The notes: generated from the letters alone by a model not told the origin. 64,000 nt of DNA from Cyanophora paradoxa (GCA_004431415.1 QPMI01000619.1:1-64000); one strand, 5' to 3'. Shown: positions 21,401 to 32,500, counted from the stretch's first letter. Numbers and translations are program-made.

Positions 21401-24400
21401 CCTAGTGCGCCAGGTCGGCCTAGCCGCCCAGTTTGCTGCGAGGGGGAAGTCGTGGCCCACGAAGGGCCTGACCGCCTTTGGCAAGCCGGAGGTGGAGCCG
21501 GACCTGCAGCTGCGCCGGCTGAAACCGGGCGAGATCGCGATCGCGGGATGGCTCGAGCCCTTCCGCGGGCACAGCAGCATCGGCCTGCAGTCCCCGATCG
21601 CCCAGGCGCTCGCGCAGCACGAAATGCAGCTGGCAGGGACGGCGCGCTCGGTCAGGGGCCGGCTGGTGTCCGACGAGACCCGCCTGCGGCTGGCCTCCGC
21701 GGCCAGCGTCGCCGCCTACTACCTCCACCGCCTCGACTACGGAGCCCCCGGCTCCTCCCAGGCCGCCGAGGCCATCCTCCAGCGGTACTTCAGCTACGCG
21801 GCCCCGTTGATGGTCGACGAGTACGCCGACGCCTACGGGCTCGCTCTCGTCCTCCTGGAAAGCTGGGCGCGCTGGAAGACTGCAGGGAGCTTCGGGGGTC
21901 ACACGGGCCGCGTCGACCTGCACAAGGCAGTCGCTCTGCTCCCCTGCGAAACCTCGTTCGCTCCCACGGACTTCGAGTTCACGACGGCAGTGTATTTGCT
22001 CACGACTGCGTCTCTCGCCCTCGAGCTGCCGCTGCCGTCGGCGAAGGCGCTGTACTCGCCGAAGGACGCTGAGGCCTGGCTGGCCTACGCCGCCCGCGAG
22101 CGCCACGAGGCGTACCGCAAGGGGCGCGCCCCGGACTACAGCCGGCTTGACAGCGCGTGTACGGTAGAGCGGGTGCCGGTCGACGGGGGCCTTGCTGCCG
22201 ACCGCGTCCTGATGCTCCGCGACCTGCCGTTGTACACCGCCTGGCTCCACTCTCTGCCCGGCCACCGTGTCCCGGCCGGCTCGCCGCAGAGCCCGAATCC
22301 GAAGGCGCCGGCCCCTACGGGGTGGCACCTGGGCCTGGTCAGGCCAGTCACTAGGGGCACGCAGCTTCCGCTGCACTCCGAGAAGGGGTCTGGCCGCCAG
22401 CCTACTATCATTCCGGAAGAAGTCTCGATCCTGAGCCCGCTCGGACCCACCGAGCCTCTGGAAACCTTGACGAATCTTGCTCGCGCTAAGACGGTGGCGG
22501 GGAGCGCCGGCGGCGCCCGCCTCATCAAGTACATCGAGAGCGCCCCGCCCCACCCCTCGCGCGCCCACCTTATCCTCCTGTACCGCCGCCTCAAGCGGAA
22601 GGGTAGCGGCCTGAGCGACGAGGAAGTGGACCAGCTCATCGCGTTCACTGAGAAGTGGCGCGTGGACCCGGGCTGCCCCACAACGACTCCGATCGCCTCG
22701 AAGCCTGACCGCGAGTCGCGGACGCGCGCCCCCGACGATCAGACCACGGTGAAGGCGATCGGGGCTACGCTGCGGGCTGCAGCAGCGCTCGTGCCGCCCA
22801 CTGCAGCGCCGGAGCCCGACATCCTACCCGATGGCCGCCTCTCGCCTCCGCGGGCACCGCCCGCGTCGTCGCCGCCGCTGGGCTCGCCCACCGACGGAAA
22901 GCCGCGTCAGTCCGCAGCGGGCGGCGCAAAGGGACGCGGAGGCGGCAGGCGGGGCCAGGGTGAGTCCCGAAGCCGCAAGGAGGCTCCTCAGAAGGACAAA
23001 GAGGGGGATGTCCCCATGTCTGATCAGCGGGAAGGGGGCGGAAACGGAGGTGAGGGCCCTAGCGAGCCCCCACCGGCGCCCGAACCCGAGCCCGTCCCAG
23101 TGCTCGACGCCGACGACCCGGCCCAGAACGCCCTGTACGAGGCGCTGGGAGTCATCAACGGCATCCTCTCTGTGCCCAAGATCGCACCCTCGAACCAGGG
23201 CAAGCCTCTCGCCAACTGGCCGCAAGGCGCGCGTAAGACCCTGGCGGGCCGTTGGCAAATCTCGGTCTCTGACGTCAAGGGGACGCTGGAGACGCTGCGG
23301 GCCCCGCACCTGCGAGACTTCATAGTCTCCGAGAGCAACGCCCCGCTGCACGAGCGTGCCGACAACCCCATGCCAATCGTGACGCCACATGTGGGGCGGC
23401 CGGCGCGCCGTGCCCCCCGCGCGATCCGAGTCGCGCGGGAAAACGCAGCAGCCCTCGAGCTGCTGATGCACGGGCTAGGCTTGGTCTCTGAGATCACCCC
23501 CCTCCATGGGGCTCTGCCTGCGTCGCTGCACGATTGGACCGAAGAAGACATTGAATGGTACTTGACGACGCGCTGGCGCATCCCAAAGCCGCGAACCCCG
23601 GTGTGGGTCCATGAGGACCGCTTCAACCCGAATGCGGTCGCCATCCCGCCGAGCGTCACGCGCTACCTGCTGCAGATGCACGCGCACCTCCTCGCCGAGG
23701 AGCACAACGCCGACGTCCCGTCCGCGAGCCGCCTAGCGGAGGAATTGCCGCCGGGACTGAAGTGGGCGAGGAAGTACTTGCGTTTCGCCACGCGGCACGA
23801 CCTTGCCGACTCCTCGGGGGACGAGAGGCGGCCAGGGGACGCGCGATGGGTTGCGCAGCGCGATGCGATTCTCAAAGCGCTCCGACGCCCGAAAGCGTAC
23901 GAGATAGACGAGGCGCGGCTCGGCGGCGCTGACGCCGACGAACCCGAGCCCTGCTTAACACCTCTGTACGTCGACGTTGGCGAGGGAGAGGAGCCCCGTG
24001 AAGACGCGGGCGCCGAAGCCGAAGCCTCCCAGCAGCAGGCGGGCGGAGCCTTCGTGCCACACGCACGTTGGAAGCCTCGCCCCCTGTTCACGCTGGCGGA
24101 TAAGAGTTACCTGAATGACATCACCCTGCTTGAGCAGTACTTGTCGGACAAAGGCCCGTTCTTCCGCCCTCTCAGCTGCTTCGACAGCGCCATGATCGAC
24201 TGGGCCTCCGTGCCCGCGATTAGCTATCCCTTGCGGTGGCGCTCTGAGGCTGAGACGGATGAGGCGCCTGAAGACGCAGCCCGCAGTCTCGACACGCACC
24301 TGGGGGAGATGTCCTCCACACTCCTGAAACGCGTGGGAAGCGCGGCCCGGGGCATGACAAACTTCTTCTCGCTCGTTGGGCCGCCGATGCTCCCGCACGC

Positions 24401-27400
24401 CACCAGCAAGCTCTCCGAGATGCAGGGCCTTGCCTTTGGACACGTGATCTGTGGCGTCGACCCGGACGTGGCCCAGTACTTGGCGCTTGGCACGCGCTCA
24501 GCGCAGACAGCCGCGCCCTCGTACCTCGGCCCCTGGGACGTCACTCACGAGGGCACGGCGCACGCGGCCCTCACCTCGGCCCTGGCCCAGACGTCCCGAG
24601 TGCTGTACACGATCTTCTTTGCAGGCGACCCTGGCGACGGGCCAATCCCTTACCTGCAAGATGACGAGGCGCCGTCCCCGCACACGGCGGCCCTCAACAA
24701 CAATATCGCCGACGTGCAAGTCGAGAGCGCGGCGTCGCCGTTTGGCACCCGCTATGCGCGTGACACTGCGATCCTCGATCTGCACCGTCCGATCTACTCA
24801 AAGAAAACAGTCCGGAGTGGTGACAAAGGGGACCGCTTCGAGGTGCAGCGCACATACGCGCCTCGCCTCGTCGCGAGTACCGCCGTCCTGGGCAAAACGC
24901 ATGACGCCGAGGCGAAGGCCGCGGCAACGCGCCAGATGGGCAACGGGGCGCTGTGGCTGAGCTCGACTATGGAGAAGCTCGCCCGCGCACCGAAGCGTTG
25001 CAAGGCCCACCCGCCGTTGGTCAACGCCTTCGGCTACGAGCTGTCGCGCCCGGCGACCGCGACCACGGCTGCAATTACGTGGGCGCCCATTCCCGCGGAG
25101 GAAGATCTAGCGTGCACGATTGCCGGTTTTGTGACCGCATGGCAGCACCGCTTCTTCCAGGCGTACGCGCCGGGGAAGGCCCTGGGCAGCCAGCAGTGGT
25201 CCGAAGACTTCTCCGTCACACCGATGGCCATTGACACGGGCGACGGGTCCGAGCACGAGCGCATTGCGAACGTAGTCTCCCTTGAGGAGGACACCAATTC
25301 AATTTTGAACTCGTTCCGATGCGTCATCCCGGACGGACTCGTCCAGTTCCTGCACAATACATTCCTCGCGAAGCCGACCTCGAAGCCGGATCGCGGCACG
25401 GAAGCGAGCCATCCCCGCGATGCGCGACCGACGTACGCCGACGGCCGCCCGACGCTGGCTTGGAAGTTCGAACAGGGCAAAGTCGTGCCGGACTATGAAG
25501 GCCGGCTGGCAATCTGCTCTCGAATTCTCCTCGCGGTCCTTCAGGGCCACCAGCACTCGGGGATTCCGCTCCTGCCGCGCCGCAAGGACGGCCGCGCGCC
25601 GCTGAACGCCGCCGCGAGCGACGCACTGTGCGAGGCCCTCCAGTACCACATGCGGCAGGTGCACGACAGCACCGCTGATGAGGGCATCGTCGTCAAAACG
25701 CTCCGCGACTATCTGGATAAGATGCCGCAGGGGCTCGGGCTCCAGCGCCTCGAGCTTGCCTCCCCGCCTATGGCCGGCGAGGCTGAATACTGGCCCGCGG
25801 CCAAGGTCGGGGACGGTTGGAAGCCGGTGGTGCTGGACCGGAGCGAGGCCGCACGTGCAGTGGAAGAGCTGTTCCACAAGCCCGGGAACTTCCCCCGCGG
25901 CATCGTGTTCACTGACTCGGCCTTCGGTGCCCGCCAGAACCTGGAGCGAGTGCTGCGCACTCTCTACTCCGACCTCTCGTACGTGATCACACGCGACGGT
26001 AGGCCGGACTGGGAGAAGTTCGAGCCGAAGCTCCCGGACTGGGACGACAGTGCCCTGCTGCCGGCCTATATGTGGGACTCGGTGACGACCTCGAGGTCCG
26101 CCCCAGTGTTGAAGCTGCGAGGCCGAAAAGACACCTCGGAAGCCACCTTAGTCCGTACGCCGTACCAGCCGATCTACGACGCCGACGTCCGCAGCTCTTG
26201 GGCAGGCGTCTCCTTTGTCCCGCCGCCAGACATGGTGGACGACTCAGGGAAGACGCCGACCGAGGGTGCGGAAGCCTCCTCCTCGAGCGCGGCGCTCACC
26301 TCGAACGTCTCGGCGCCGCCCGCTCCCTCTCCCGGACAGCCGCCTCACGCGGTTCCCCGCGGCGGCCGCGTAGGCCGTGGCGGACGGGGTGGCAGTCACC
26401 CCCGGGGTCGTGGAGGCGCCGGTGACTGGCGAGGCGGCCGTGGAGGCGGTGGACGAGGGCGCGGTGGCCGTCACAGCGGCGCAGGTTCCGAGGCTGGCCG
26501 TCAGGGGCAGCCCGGCGAAGCCGCGCCGCCTGTGCAGCAGCAACAGCGCACTCGCTCACCGCCGCGCGAGAGCGCCTCGTCCATGGCCCCACCGCCGACT
26601 CGGCGGACCCCAGACCGGCCCAAGGTGTCGGACGACCGGCCGCCGAGCTCGTCCTCCTCTCGCCACTCGCCGCGCCCGAGCTCGAGTCAGAACTACCCGC
26701 CGCCGCCGCCCCGCGACCGGGACCGGGAGCCCTCTCGGGCCCCGTCCAAGCGCCGCTCGCGCTCCCCGGCCCGCGACTCCAGAGCCGCGTCCAAGTTCTC
26801 CAGGCGGAGCCGGAGCCGGTCCCGCGATCGCGGTGGCTACCGCGACGACCGCCGTAGCGCGTACCGGTCGCCGGACCGCCGCCGGAGCCGCAGTCGTGAC
26901 CGCCGGAGCCCGCGTGACCGTCGCAGGAGCCGGAGCCGCAGCCGCTCTCGCTCTCGTGGGCGGGATCGCCGCAGCCCACGCAAGAGCTCTCGGGATCGCC
27001 GCAGCCGCACGCGCTCGCGCTCGAGGTCTCGCGATCGCCGCCGCGACAGCCGTCGAAGCCCAAAGCAGGCGAAGAGGGCCCCTGCTCGCCCCCCGACCCC
27101 GCCCCGAGGAGCGGAAGAGGCCGGGTATGACGAGCATGCCGCCGACGCCGCGCGCCGTTACCAGAACCCGACTGCCCGTGAAGCGTACACCGCGCTGTGG
27201 GAGAAAACGTACGCAGAGGCGACCCACCAGCCGACCGCAGCCAAGCGCGCGCAGTTTACCACAGACACGCTGCGCGCCTCGCTGCTCCGCCAGCTGGACC
27301 AGGCCGTTTCGCGCTCCTCGTACGGGGGCCAGACCGCCGCCACCTATGCGATGCCGCCTGCGTGGGGCTGGACGGCGACGTCGGCCACGCCCGCACAGCA

Positions 27401-29543
27401 GGGCTTGCTGGGGTCCGCGCCGCCGAGTCACTCCGGGCAGTTGTCCCACGACGAGCGAGTCGAGCTCGAGCGCCTGCGCGCTGCCGAGAAGGGCAAGCAG
27501 CCCTTTCTGAGCGGGCCTGGGGGGCAGCGTGAGCAGGGCGTATCGTCGCCTGCCGCTGCGGAGGGTCGCGCCTCCTCCTCCCAGGCCAGTCAGCCTCCGC
27601 CGACTGCCAAGAAAACGTCGCGCCCCTCCGCGGCGTCCTCCTCCTTCAATCCGACGGCCGACATCGCGGGCATGGGCGTTCTCGCCTTCGCCCAAGAATG
27701 CGCCGCGTGCCGTGACTCGAGCTTGCGCGAGGCTGGAATCCAGAATCTACGGACCTGGATTCAGACAACCGACCGCCGCGTCGCCAACGCGCACGACTTG
27801 CACCGCAAGCTGAAGGGCGGCGACAAAACCCACCAAGACAGGTGGCCAGAAGCGCACAAAAAGTGCTGCCAGATGCTCGATCTCTTGAGCAAGGCCCTGA
27901 AGCAAGAACGCACCTTGGAGATCGCGCTCCCCGAGAGCACTATCGCCTCCCTGGTTGCGACACTGCCGACGGGTCCTCGTAACGAACTCGAGTCGCTCGG
28001 GCGCACCCTCGAAAATACTCGCGAGTTCCGCACCCAGCTCGAGCGTGAGCGGCAGCGCGAAAACCGCGAAGCCCAGGCTCGTGGTGAGCACGAAGTCCGT
28101 GCAAGGATGCTGCGCAAGGCAGAGGACACCGCGGGGCCCGCCCTTGCGGCGCGCGCCCACGGAGACCTGCCTCCGCACCTGCACCCCCCTTCGACTGCCC
28201 CCGCCCTGAGCACCGCCGCGGTGGAAGAATGCACCGCCCCGCCCTACATCAATGTCCAGCGGCCTGTCCTCCTCGTTGGGCGCCCGGTCGCCCATGCGGC
28301 CCCTGCACCGCGACCGGAAGCGTCGACGCCCGCACCTGCAGCTGCGAACGCGCCGGAGCACGAGCAACCTGCTTCGGCGGCGGCCCCGCGTGAGCAGGCG
28401 CCGGCCTGGGCACGCCGCCTCCTCCACCGGCTCGGTCCCCGCTCCACGGTCACAGTCTTTAACTGGCTCGCAAACCCGGCACTCCTGCTGACGGTCAAAC
28501 CGTCTGAGCTGTCGCCGGCACTCCGCGAGGCTCACCAGTCGATCATGGCCCGCTACGGGATCAAGCTGCGGAAGGAGGGCTACAAAGCTCCACCCCGCCT
28601 CGCCCGCGAGTGGTTCTCGGGGTCAACGCCCACGGCGGCCTTCGCCCCGCGGACCGCTCTGGAGGCCGAGGCTCTCATCTACCCTGAGGGCGTCAGCTCC
28701 GACGAGGAAGCGATGGTTCCAGTGGGCCACGCGCTCAGCGCGAAAAACCGCCCCACTGCAGCCTTTCCCCGTCCGGCTGAAGACACTCCGCTGGGGACGC
28801 GCGCTGGCTACGACCCGCCCGCTGACGAGCTGATCTACGCCAACCGGCACGGCCCGAGTCGGCGTAAACGCTCGCGCCCATCCCCCGCCGAGGAGCAGGC
28901 TGAACAGCAGCGGATTGCGCGCCGCGCCGCCGCCCGCAACTCACGCCCTGCCTCGCCGGCCTCGGAGCACGACAGCCCCGCCCTTGCCGGCCCTCCCACT
29001 CCGCCGGAACCCGAGTACTACGTCCGCAAGGCTCGCACCGGCTGGCCTCGCGACAAAACGCTCGAGTTCTTCCGGCCGAAGACCTTGCAAATCCCAGGCA
29101 GCATCGCAATGAGACTCCCGAACGGACGCTCTGGCGCCGAAAGGCCGGTCCGCATCGTTGTTGACACGGGCGCCCAAGGCACCGTCGTCCCTCAGGAGAT
29201 CCTTGACCTTCTGCCGCCCGAAGAAGTCAATTACGTCGAGGGCCACACCGTTGTACGTGGCTTCATGGACCGCGACAAAATCCGTTGCCGTCGCGCCGAC
29301 GTAGTTTTCATCCTCGGGACGCTCCGTTTCTGTCGCCGCGTCTTTGTCGTCCCTCGTGGCGTCATGGGCGCCGAGCCGGACATTCTCCTCGGTCTGGACG
29401 CGATCCAGGCCATCCACGGCCAGATCGACACGACCTTGTCGGGCTGGTGCCTTCGGGCACGCGATAGCCACTACCGCGAGGTCGTCGTCCCTTTTCGGCT
29501 CCGGACCAGCTTGGGATCCTGGTCCGGGTGCTCGGGCCTGTAA
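18495..29543 (+). CDS. Giant Gag-protease polyprotein of the Ty3/gypsy element (3,682 aa)
   Basis: This single uninterrupted frame starts at ATG 18495, with no earlier in-frame ATG. Residues 1-330 are helical and gag-like. A C-x-C-x3-H-x4-C motif (CHCGKRHWKFEC, about residue 453) is followed by a standard CCHC zinc knuckle (CYGCGKPGHRQANC, about residue 509), both RNA-binding. Residues 600-2600 are long globular-looking stretches with no family I recognise. Then come an RGG-rich region (about 2620-2665), an Arg/Ser-dipeptide region resembling SR proteins (about 2750-2860), another helical block (about 3050-3200) and an aspartic protease (IVVDTGAQGTVVP, about residue 3555; later LGLDAI). The frame stops at 29541-29543 just after the protease, and pol continues in another frame. 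Typical Ty3 gag is 300-500 residues, so the size is highly unusual. Confidence 0.85.
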   Translation: MSSGTGASAEYHIRMANLAPFTAEPSTLSGIPTNALEMLRRIPLLQPGADRQMAEDHLAAFEAAAALSRNILNLAEDAGDSQQQNTGLALIQTLDPAHSVRSEIELFHAGQRARKSELVKLRSERDEKEREGFASEHERLLFEGLGEQIAEIEEAIAASKRETTFAAIRARLESDSGDRNPDDLKEVLRLPYLGENPEACVRRTCRLCMHPDARRPLETSLTALVRQLKDMITRRNRGEFREFDDVKDLSERDRRRMLKNLEILTVIQAELAQRVREGTLKDEVGLVNYVRQRCRELGAWDTDISNVPGSAYVVKRSALPSAVPARAPSVAQSLQRAVAAAAPPAVPIVPSGAHGSKDSSARAMRAHTHCECCTHEHDEDSAHDAQTEELVMFCRYAFAGDDEEVDVVIRAIFPSPSAPPPRPDDPVYRQKITEFLRERGLPAQPRNPCHCGKRHWKFECDVSPTPLPDWSVMSPNKRRAGNFGSEGKRRPPTGGRSSPAPPSGNGPPVCYGCGKPGHRQANCPAIDTKISTEVGVAVRRAFAEHKESLASTAANENATYAIARALLTVAPGLLGTSPVSSSVPGSSTAAGSGPAPAEPGKERRVLRVKIDRTTPNLDLVNAFMRFRESTAEHAAGLQKDGSLSTCADAAAAFAIALVQTIGSARPDLFAEEAPVHDMRPPLPESGLAATEKSAAGVVPGPAAALSSFADIMNAADMGTIALSSAAAPDPTEVEGADTEVKGSDVAASTSSVSADAGTAPDAPAVEIAAKAADPAAGVGPCLEYSSGAETVASLSVTDDGASVVDEDPEAAAKECLRANRSLLERAGLTVAHFGALALSEEPGRENELGPAVLWDVQGHKLKGAAPVEFERAGFVYPNPRLSHCVTHCLEGLVELPEVQWYATAFRCPGRTRQTFSFLLSALTQPFADASVYTDSLTLPTAFLHMLGHDSTTRDLLAHAWPTRYLSTMHLVRQVGLAAQFAARGKSWPTKGLTAFGKPEVEPDLQLRRLKPGEIAIAGWLEPFRGHSSIGLQSPIAQALAQHEMQLAGTARSVRGRLVSDETRLRLASAASVAAYYLHRLDYGAPGSSQAAEAILQRYFSYAAPLMVDEYADAYGLALVLLESWARWKTAGSFGGHTGRVDLHKAVALLPCETSFAPTDFEFTTAVYLLTTASLALELPLPSAKALYSPKDAEAWLAYAARERHEAYRKGRAPDYSRLDSACTVERVPVDGGLAADRVLMLRDLPLYTAWLHSLPGHRVPAGSPQSPNPKAPAPTGWHLGLVRPVTRGTQLPLHSEKGSGRQPTIIPEEVSILSPLGPTEPLETLTNLARAKTVAGSAGGARLIKYIESAPPHPSRAHLILLYRRLKRKGSGLSDEEVDQLIAFTEKWRVDPGCPTTTPIASKPDRESRTRAPDDQTTVKAIGATLRAAAALVPPTAAPEPDILPDGRLSPPRAPPASSPPLGSPTDGKPRQSAAGGAKGRGGGRRGQGESRSRKEAPQKDKEGDVPMSDQREGGGNGGEGPSEPPPAPEPEPVPVLDADDPAQNALYEALGVINGILSVPKIAPSNQGKPLANWPQGARKTLAGRWQISVSDVKGTLETLRAPHLRDFIVSESNAPLHERADNPMPIVTPHVGRPARRAPRAIRVARENAAALELLMHGLGLVSEITPLHGALPASLHDWTEEDIEWYLTTRWRIPKPRTPVWVHEDRFNPNAVAIPPSVTRYLLQMHAHLLAEEHNADVPSASRLAEELPPGLKWARKYLRFATRHDLADSSGDERRPGDARWVAQRDAILKALRRPKAYEIDEARLGGADADEPEPCLTPLYVDVGEGEEPREDAGAEAEASQQQAGGAFVPHARWKPRPLFTLADKSYLNDITLLEQYLSDKGPFFRPLSCFDSAMIDWASVPAISYPLRWRSEAETDEAPEDAARSLDTHLGEMSSTLLKRVGSAARGMTNFFSLVGPPMLPHATSKLSEMQGLAFGHVICGVDPDVAQYLALGTRSAQTAAPSYLGPWDVTHEGTAHAALTSALAQTSRVLYTIFFAGDPGDGPIPYLQDDEAPSPHTAALNNNIADVQVESAASPFGTRYARDTAILDLHRPIYSKKTVRSGDKGDRFEVQRTYAPRLVASTAVLGKTHDAEAKAAATRQMGNGALWLSSTMEKLARAPKRCKAHPPLVNAFGYELSRPATATTAAITWAPIPAEEDLACTIAGFVTAWQHRFFQAYAPGKALGSQQWSEDFSVTPMAIDTGDGSEHERIANVVSLEEDTNSILNSFRCVIPDGLVQFLHNTFLAKPTSKPDRGTEASHPRDARPTYADGRPTLAWKFEQGKVVPDYEGRLAICSRILLAVLQGHQHSGIPLLPRRKDGRAPLNAAASDALCEALQYHMRQVHDSTADEGIVVKTLRDYLDKMPQGLGLQRLELASPPMAGEAEYWPAAKVGDGWKPVVLDRSEAARAVEELFHKPGNFPRGIVFTDSAFGARQNLERVLRTLYSDLSYVITRDGRPDWEKFEPKLPDWDDSALLPAYMWDSVTTSRSAPVLKLRGRKDTSEATLVRTPYQPIYDADVRSSWAGVSFVPPPDMVDDSGKTPTEGAEASSSSAALTSNVSAPPAPSPGQPPHAVPRGGRVGRGGRGGSHPRGRGGAGDWRGGRGGGGRGRGGRHSGAGSEAGRQGQPGEAAPPVQQQQRTRSPPRESASSMAPPPTRRTPDRPKVSDDRPPSSSSSRHSPRPSSSQNYPPPPPRDRDREPSRAPSKRRSRSPARDSRAASKFSRRSRSRSRDRGGYRDDRRSAYRSPDRRRSRSRDRRSPRDRRRSRSRSRSRSRGRDRRSPRKSSRDRRSRTRSRSRSRDRRRDSRRSPKQAKRAPARPPTPPRGAEEAGYDEHAADAARRYQNPTAREAYTALWEKTYAEATHQPTAAKRAQFTTDTLRASLLRQLDQAVSRSSYGGQTAATYAMPPAWGWTATSATPAQQGLLGSAPPSHSGQLSHDERVELERLRAAEKGKQPFLSGPGGQREQGVSSPAAAEGRASSSQASQPPPTAKKTSRPSAASSSFNPTADIAGMGVLAFAQECAACRDSSLREAGIQNLRTWIQTTDRRVANAHDLHRKLKGGDKTHQDRWPEAHKKCCQMLDLLSKALKQERTLEIALPESTIASLVATLPTGPRNELESLGRTLENTREFRTQLERERQRENREAQARGEHEVRARMLRKAEDTAGPALAARAHGDLPPHLHPPSTAPALSTAAVEECTAPPYINVQRPVLLVGRPVAHAAPAPRPEASTPAPAAANAPEHEQPASAAAPREQAPAWARRLLHRLGPRSTVTVFNWLANPALLLTVKPSELSPALREAHQSIMARYGIKLRKEGYKAPPRLAREWFSGSTPTAAFAPRTALEAEALIYPEGVSSDEEAMVPVGHALSAKNRPTAAFPRPAEDTPLGTRAGYDPPADELIYANRHGPSRRKRSRPSPAEEQAEQQRIARRAAARNSRPASPASEHDSPALAGPPTPPEPEYYVRKARTGWPRDKTLEFFRPKTLQIPGSIAMRLPNGRSGAERPVRIVVDTGAQGTVVPQEILDLLPPEEVNYVEGHTVVRGFMDRDKIRCRRADVVFILGTLRFCRRVFVVPRGVMGAEPDILLGLDAIQAIHGQIDTTLSGWCLRARDSHYREVVVPFRLRTSLGSWSGCSGL

Positions 29544-32500
29544 AGCTCCCCGTCGGAGAGGCCCTCGTCCCATGTACGCTCAATGGGCAGGGCCCGGCAA
29601 CGCGTGAGTTGCCGCACCTCTACGTCGAGCCGTCACCGGAGTCGCCTCAAGCGTTAGGCGTACTCTGCCCCTTCCAGCTGCACAATCACCCGGGAAACAA
29701 GATGTTTCACGTGCGGCTGTGTAATCCTGGTCGCCAGCCCGTCACCCTCCCGCTAGGTTCGGTAGTAGCAGTCGCTGAGGCTGTCGCACTGCCGCCTGGT
29801 GATTTTCTGTATGAATCTGAGCGGATCCCTGATAGCCCTAAAGAATTGACAGAGCTCTTAATTCGCCGCCTGCGAATCGTGCCCGCCAAGCGACGCACGG
29901 GGCTCCGCCACTTCAACAGAAAAGCACGCATGCTAGGCGCAGCTTACGAGCCCGCCAAAGATGTCGAGAAAATCATTGCCTCACTGCGAGCAGTGGTGAC
30001 AGCGGCTGAAGAGGCGCGCAAAGTGCAAACAGCTGCACCCGCCCCTGATCCACCCCACCCGTCCCGTCCCCCACTATACGATGCCAACGACATAGTCGTC
30101 GCCTTCGGCGAAATGCCGTTCGACGACGACGACCGGCCGTGGCGGGATACAGACGCGATGAGTCTGATTAGCTTCGATGACGCTACCGATCTCGACGATG
30201 CGTCTCAACGAAGCGAATCTCCTACCCCAGCCCCCATCTCGGGACCGACGGCTGCCGAGTTTGCCGACGCAATTGAGGCTGTGGAGGTGCCCGTGGGCGC
30301 GACGCTCCGCGGAACCTTCCCCAAGCTCACAGAAGCGGGGGAAGCCGCCATCCTGCATTCCGTCCGCTCCCTCAGCGTGGGCATGACAGTCCGCAAAGCT
30401 GCCCCGGACGCCCCGGCCCCGCCGTTGGCACCGGCCCAGCCGTCGCTCTCGGTTGTCACAGCCTCTCTCGCCGATCGCACGGCCACGCCTTCCGAACAGC
30501 CTGCAGAGCCGGCACCGGGGACGGTGCCTAATGCAGAGGAGGAGTGGCAGGAGCTGTTGAAGAAAATTCCTGAGCTCGGCTCTCACCCGTCTATCACGAC
30601 GGAACAGAAGGCCGAACTCCATGCGCTTCTTAGGCGCTACAAGGACGTCTTTGCAGACAAAGTCGAGGCAAAAGAGGGCACTAGCAACTTGCTCTATTAC
30701 GAGCACGTGATCCGGCTCACGAGCCGGCTCCCTGTGTTCACGCCTCCGCGGCGCATGAATCCACACGCTGAAGAGCATGCTCGCAAAGAAATTCAGAAGC
30801 TCCTCGAGCTGGGTCTGATCGAGCCCTCGCAAGCTGCGTACGGATCGCCAGTGGTGCTCGCTCCAAAGAAGGACGGCACCTGGCGCTTCTGCGTAGATTA
30901 CAGGCGGCTGAATCAGATCACTGAACGCGACGTGTTTCCGCTGCCCCGCATCGACGACCAGCTCGAGCGCCTGCGCGGCTCGATGGTCTTCTCAACAGCG
31001 GATGCCACGGCTGGCTTCTGGCAGCTTCCTCTACACCCCGGCTCGCGCGCGTACACTGCGTTCGTCGTACCCTGGGGTCATTTCCAGTGGCGCGTGACCC
31101 CGTTCGGTGTGACCAATGGCCCCGCGGCCTTCTCCCGCGCGATCACCGCGATCTTAGGCCCTCTCTTAACGACCTGTGTCGTGGCCTATATCGATGATAT
31201 CACGGTGTTCTCCCCGTCAATCGATCAGCACCTCTTGGACTTAAAGGCGCTTTTCGAGACGATCTCCAAGGCGAACTTGCGCCTGAAGCCGTCGAAGTGC
31301 CGCTTTTGCGTGCCAGAAATCGACCTTCTAGGCCACCGCATCTCCGCCGAAGGGATCCGGCAGGACCCGCGAAGACCAAGGTGATCTCGGACTGGCAGAC
31401 GCCTAAGAATGCGGACGAGCTCCGCTCGTTCTTGGGCCTCGCCGGTTACTACCGCCGCTTTGTAGAGAACTTCTCCAAGGTGGTGTACGCCATGCAGCGC
31501 CTTCTATTGAAGGACGCCGTCTGGAGTTGGCCCGAGGGCGGTGCCGCCGACCGCGCCTTTAAGGAGCTGAAAGAACTGCTGGGCCGCGATATTATATTGC
31601 GGTTCCCGGACTTCTCTAAGCCCTTCATACTCCAGACGGACGCCAGTACATACGCTATCGGCGCGATTCTGAGTCAGACGGACAAGGACGGCGTTGAGCG
31701 CCCCCTTGCCTTCATCAGCCGCACGTTGTTGCCGGCTGAAATGAACTACTCCGCCACGGAATTGGAATGCCTCGCAGTAGTTTGGGCCATCAAGTATTGG
31801 CGCCACTATCTGCTGGGCGGGCCCCAGTTCCTGGTCCGAACAGACCACCACGCCCTCCAGTGGCTGAAAAGCCTGGACCCGACAACAGGTCGGCTCGGCC
31901 GTTGGTCTAGATCTCTGCTCTTGCAGGCCTACGACTTCGAGATCGTCTACCGCCCGGGCAAGCAGAACGGCGGCCCTGACGCGTGCTCACGCCTTCCAAA
32001 GGACCACCCCGTCTGGCAGCCCGGCGGAGCCGATGGCTCTTCCTCGACGCCAGCGGCCTACGAGGGAGCCGAAGGCTTCGGCGTCCCCCAGCGCGCTGTG
32101 GGCGCCGAGCCCGAGGATCCTGACGTCCCCCTCGGCATCTTCCGCGTACAACTGGGCCCCACTGAGCGGGCTCTGCGGAAGCTTGCCGACTCCGCCGGCT
32201 TCCAAGGCGCGGCACCTGCAAACCTCGGCCGCTCGAGCCGGCGGCGAAGCCGCCCGCCCACCGACGGGCCGAGCCCGGCAGCCGCGCCCGAGGAGACGGC
32301 GGGCCGCTCCCCTTATGCAGAGGAGGAGTCGCGGCCCCCCGAGCCAGCTCCAGCCTCGGCCCGCACCCGCCGGGTGCCGCGCGAGCTTGCCAAGCTCGCC
32401 GCTTCCGCGGGCTACGCAGGAGCCAAGGCGTCTGCTGCCGCCAGCGACGACGAGTCGAGAAAGAGGACGAGAACCGCCCCGGAGCGCTTCGCGCCCCAGG

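Noticed and set aside
20553-22568. Minus-strand frames of 145-382 codons within gag.
   Set aside because: They lie opposite the continuous gag-protease frame, with no recognisable domain.
29480-29545. Programmed ribosomal frameshift between protease and RT.
   Set aside because: It is possible, but the junction is equally explained by one missing G (CCGGACC for CCGGGACC), and other breaks in the element show the same pattern. No slippery heptamer plus structure is evident.
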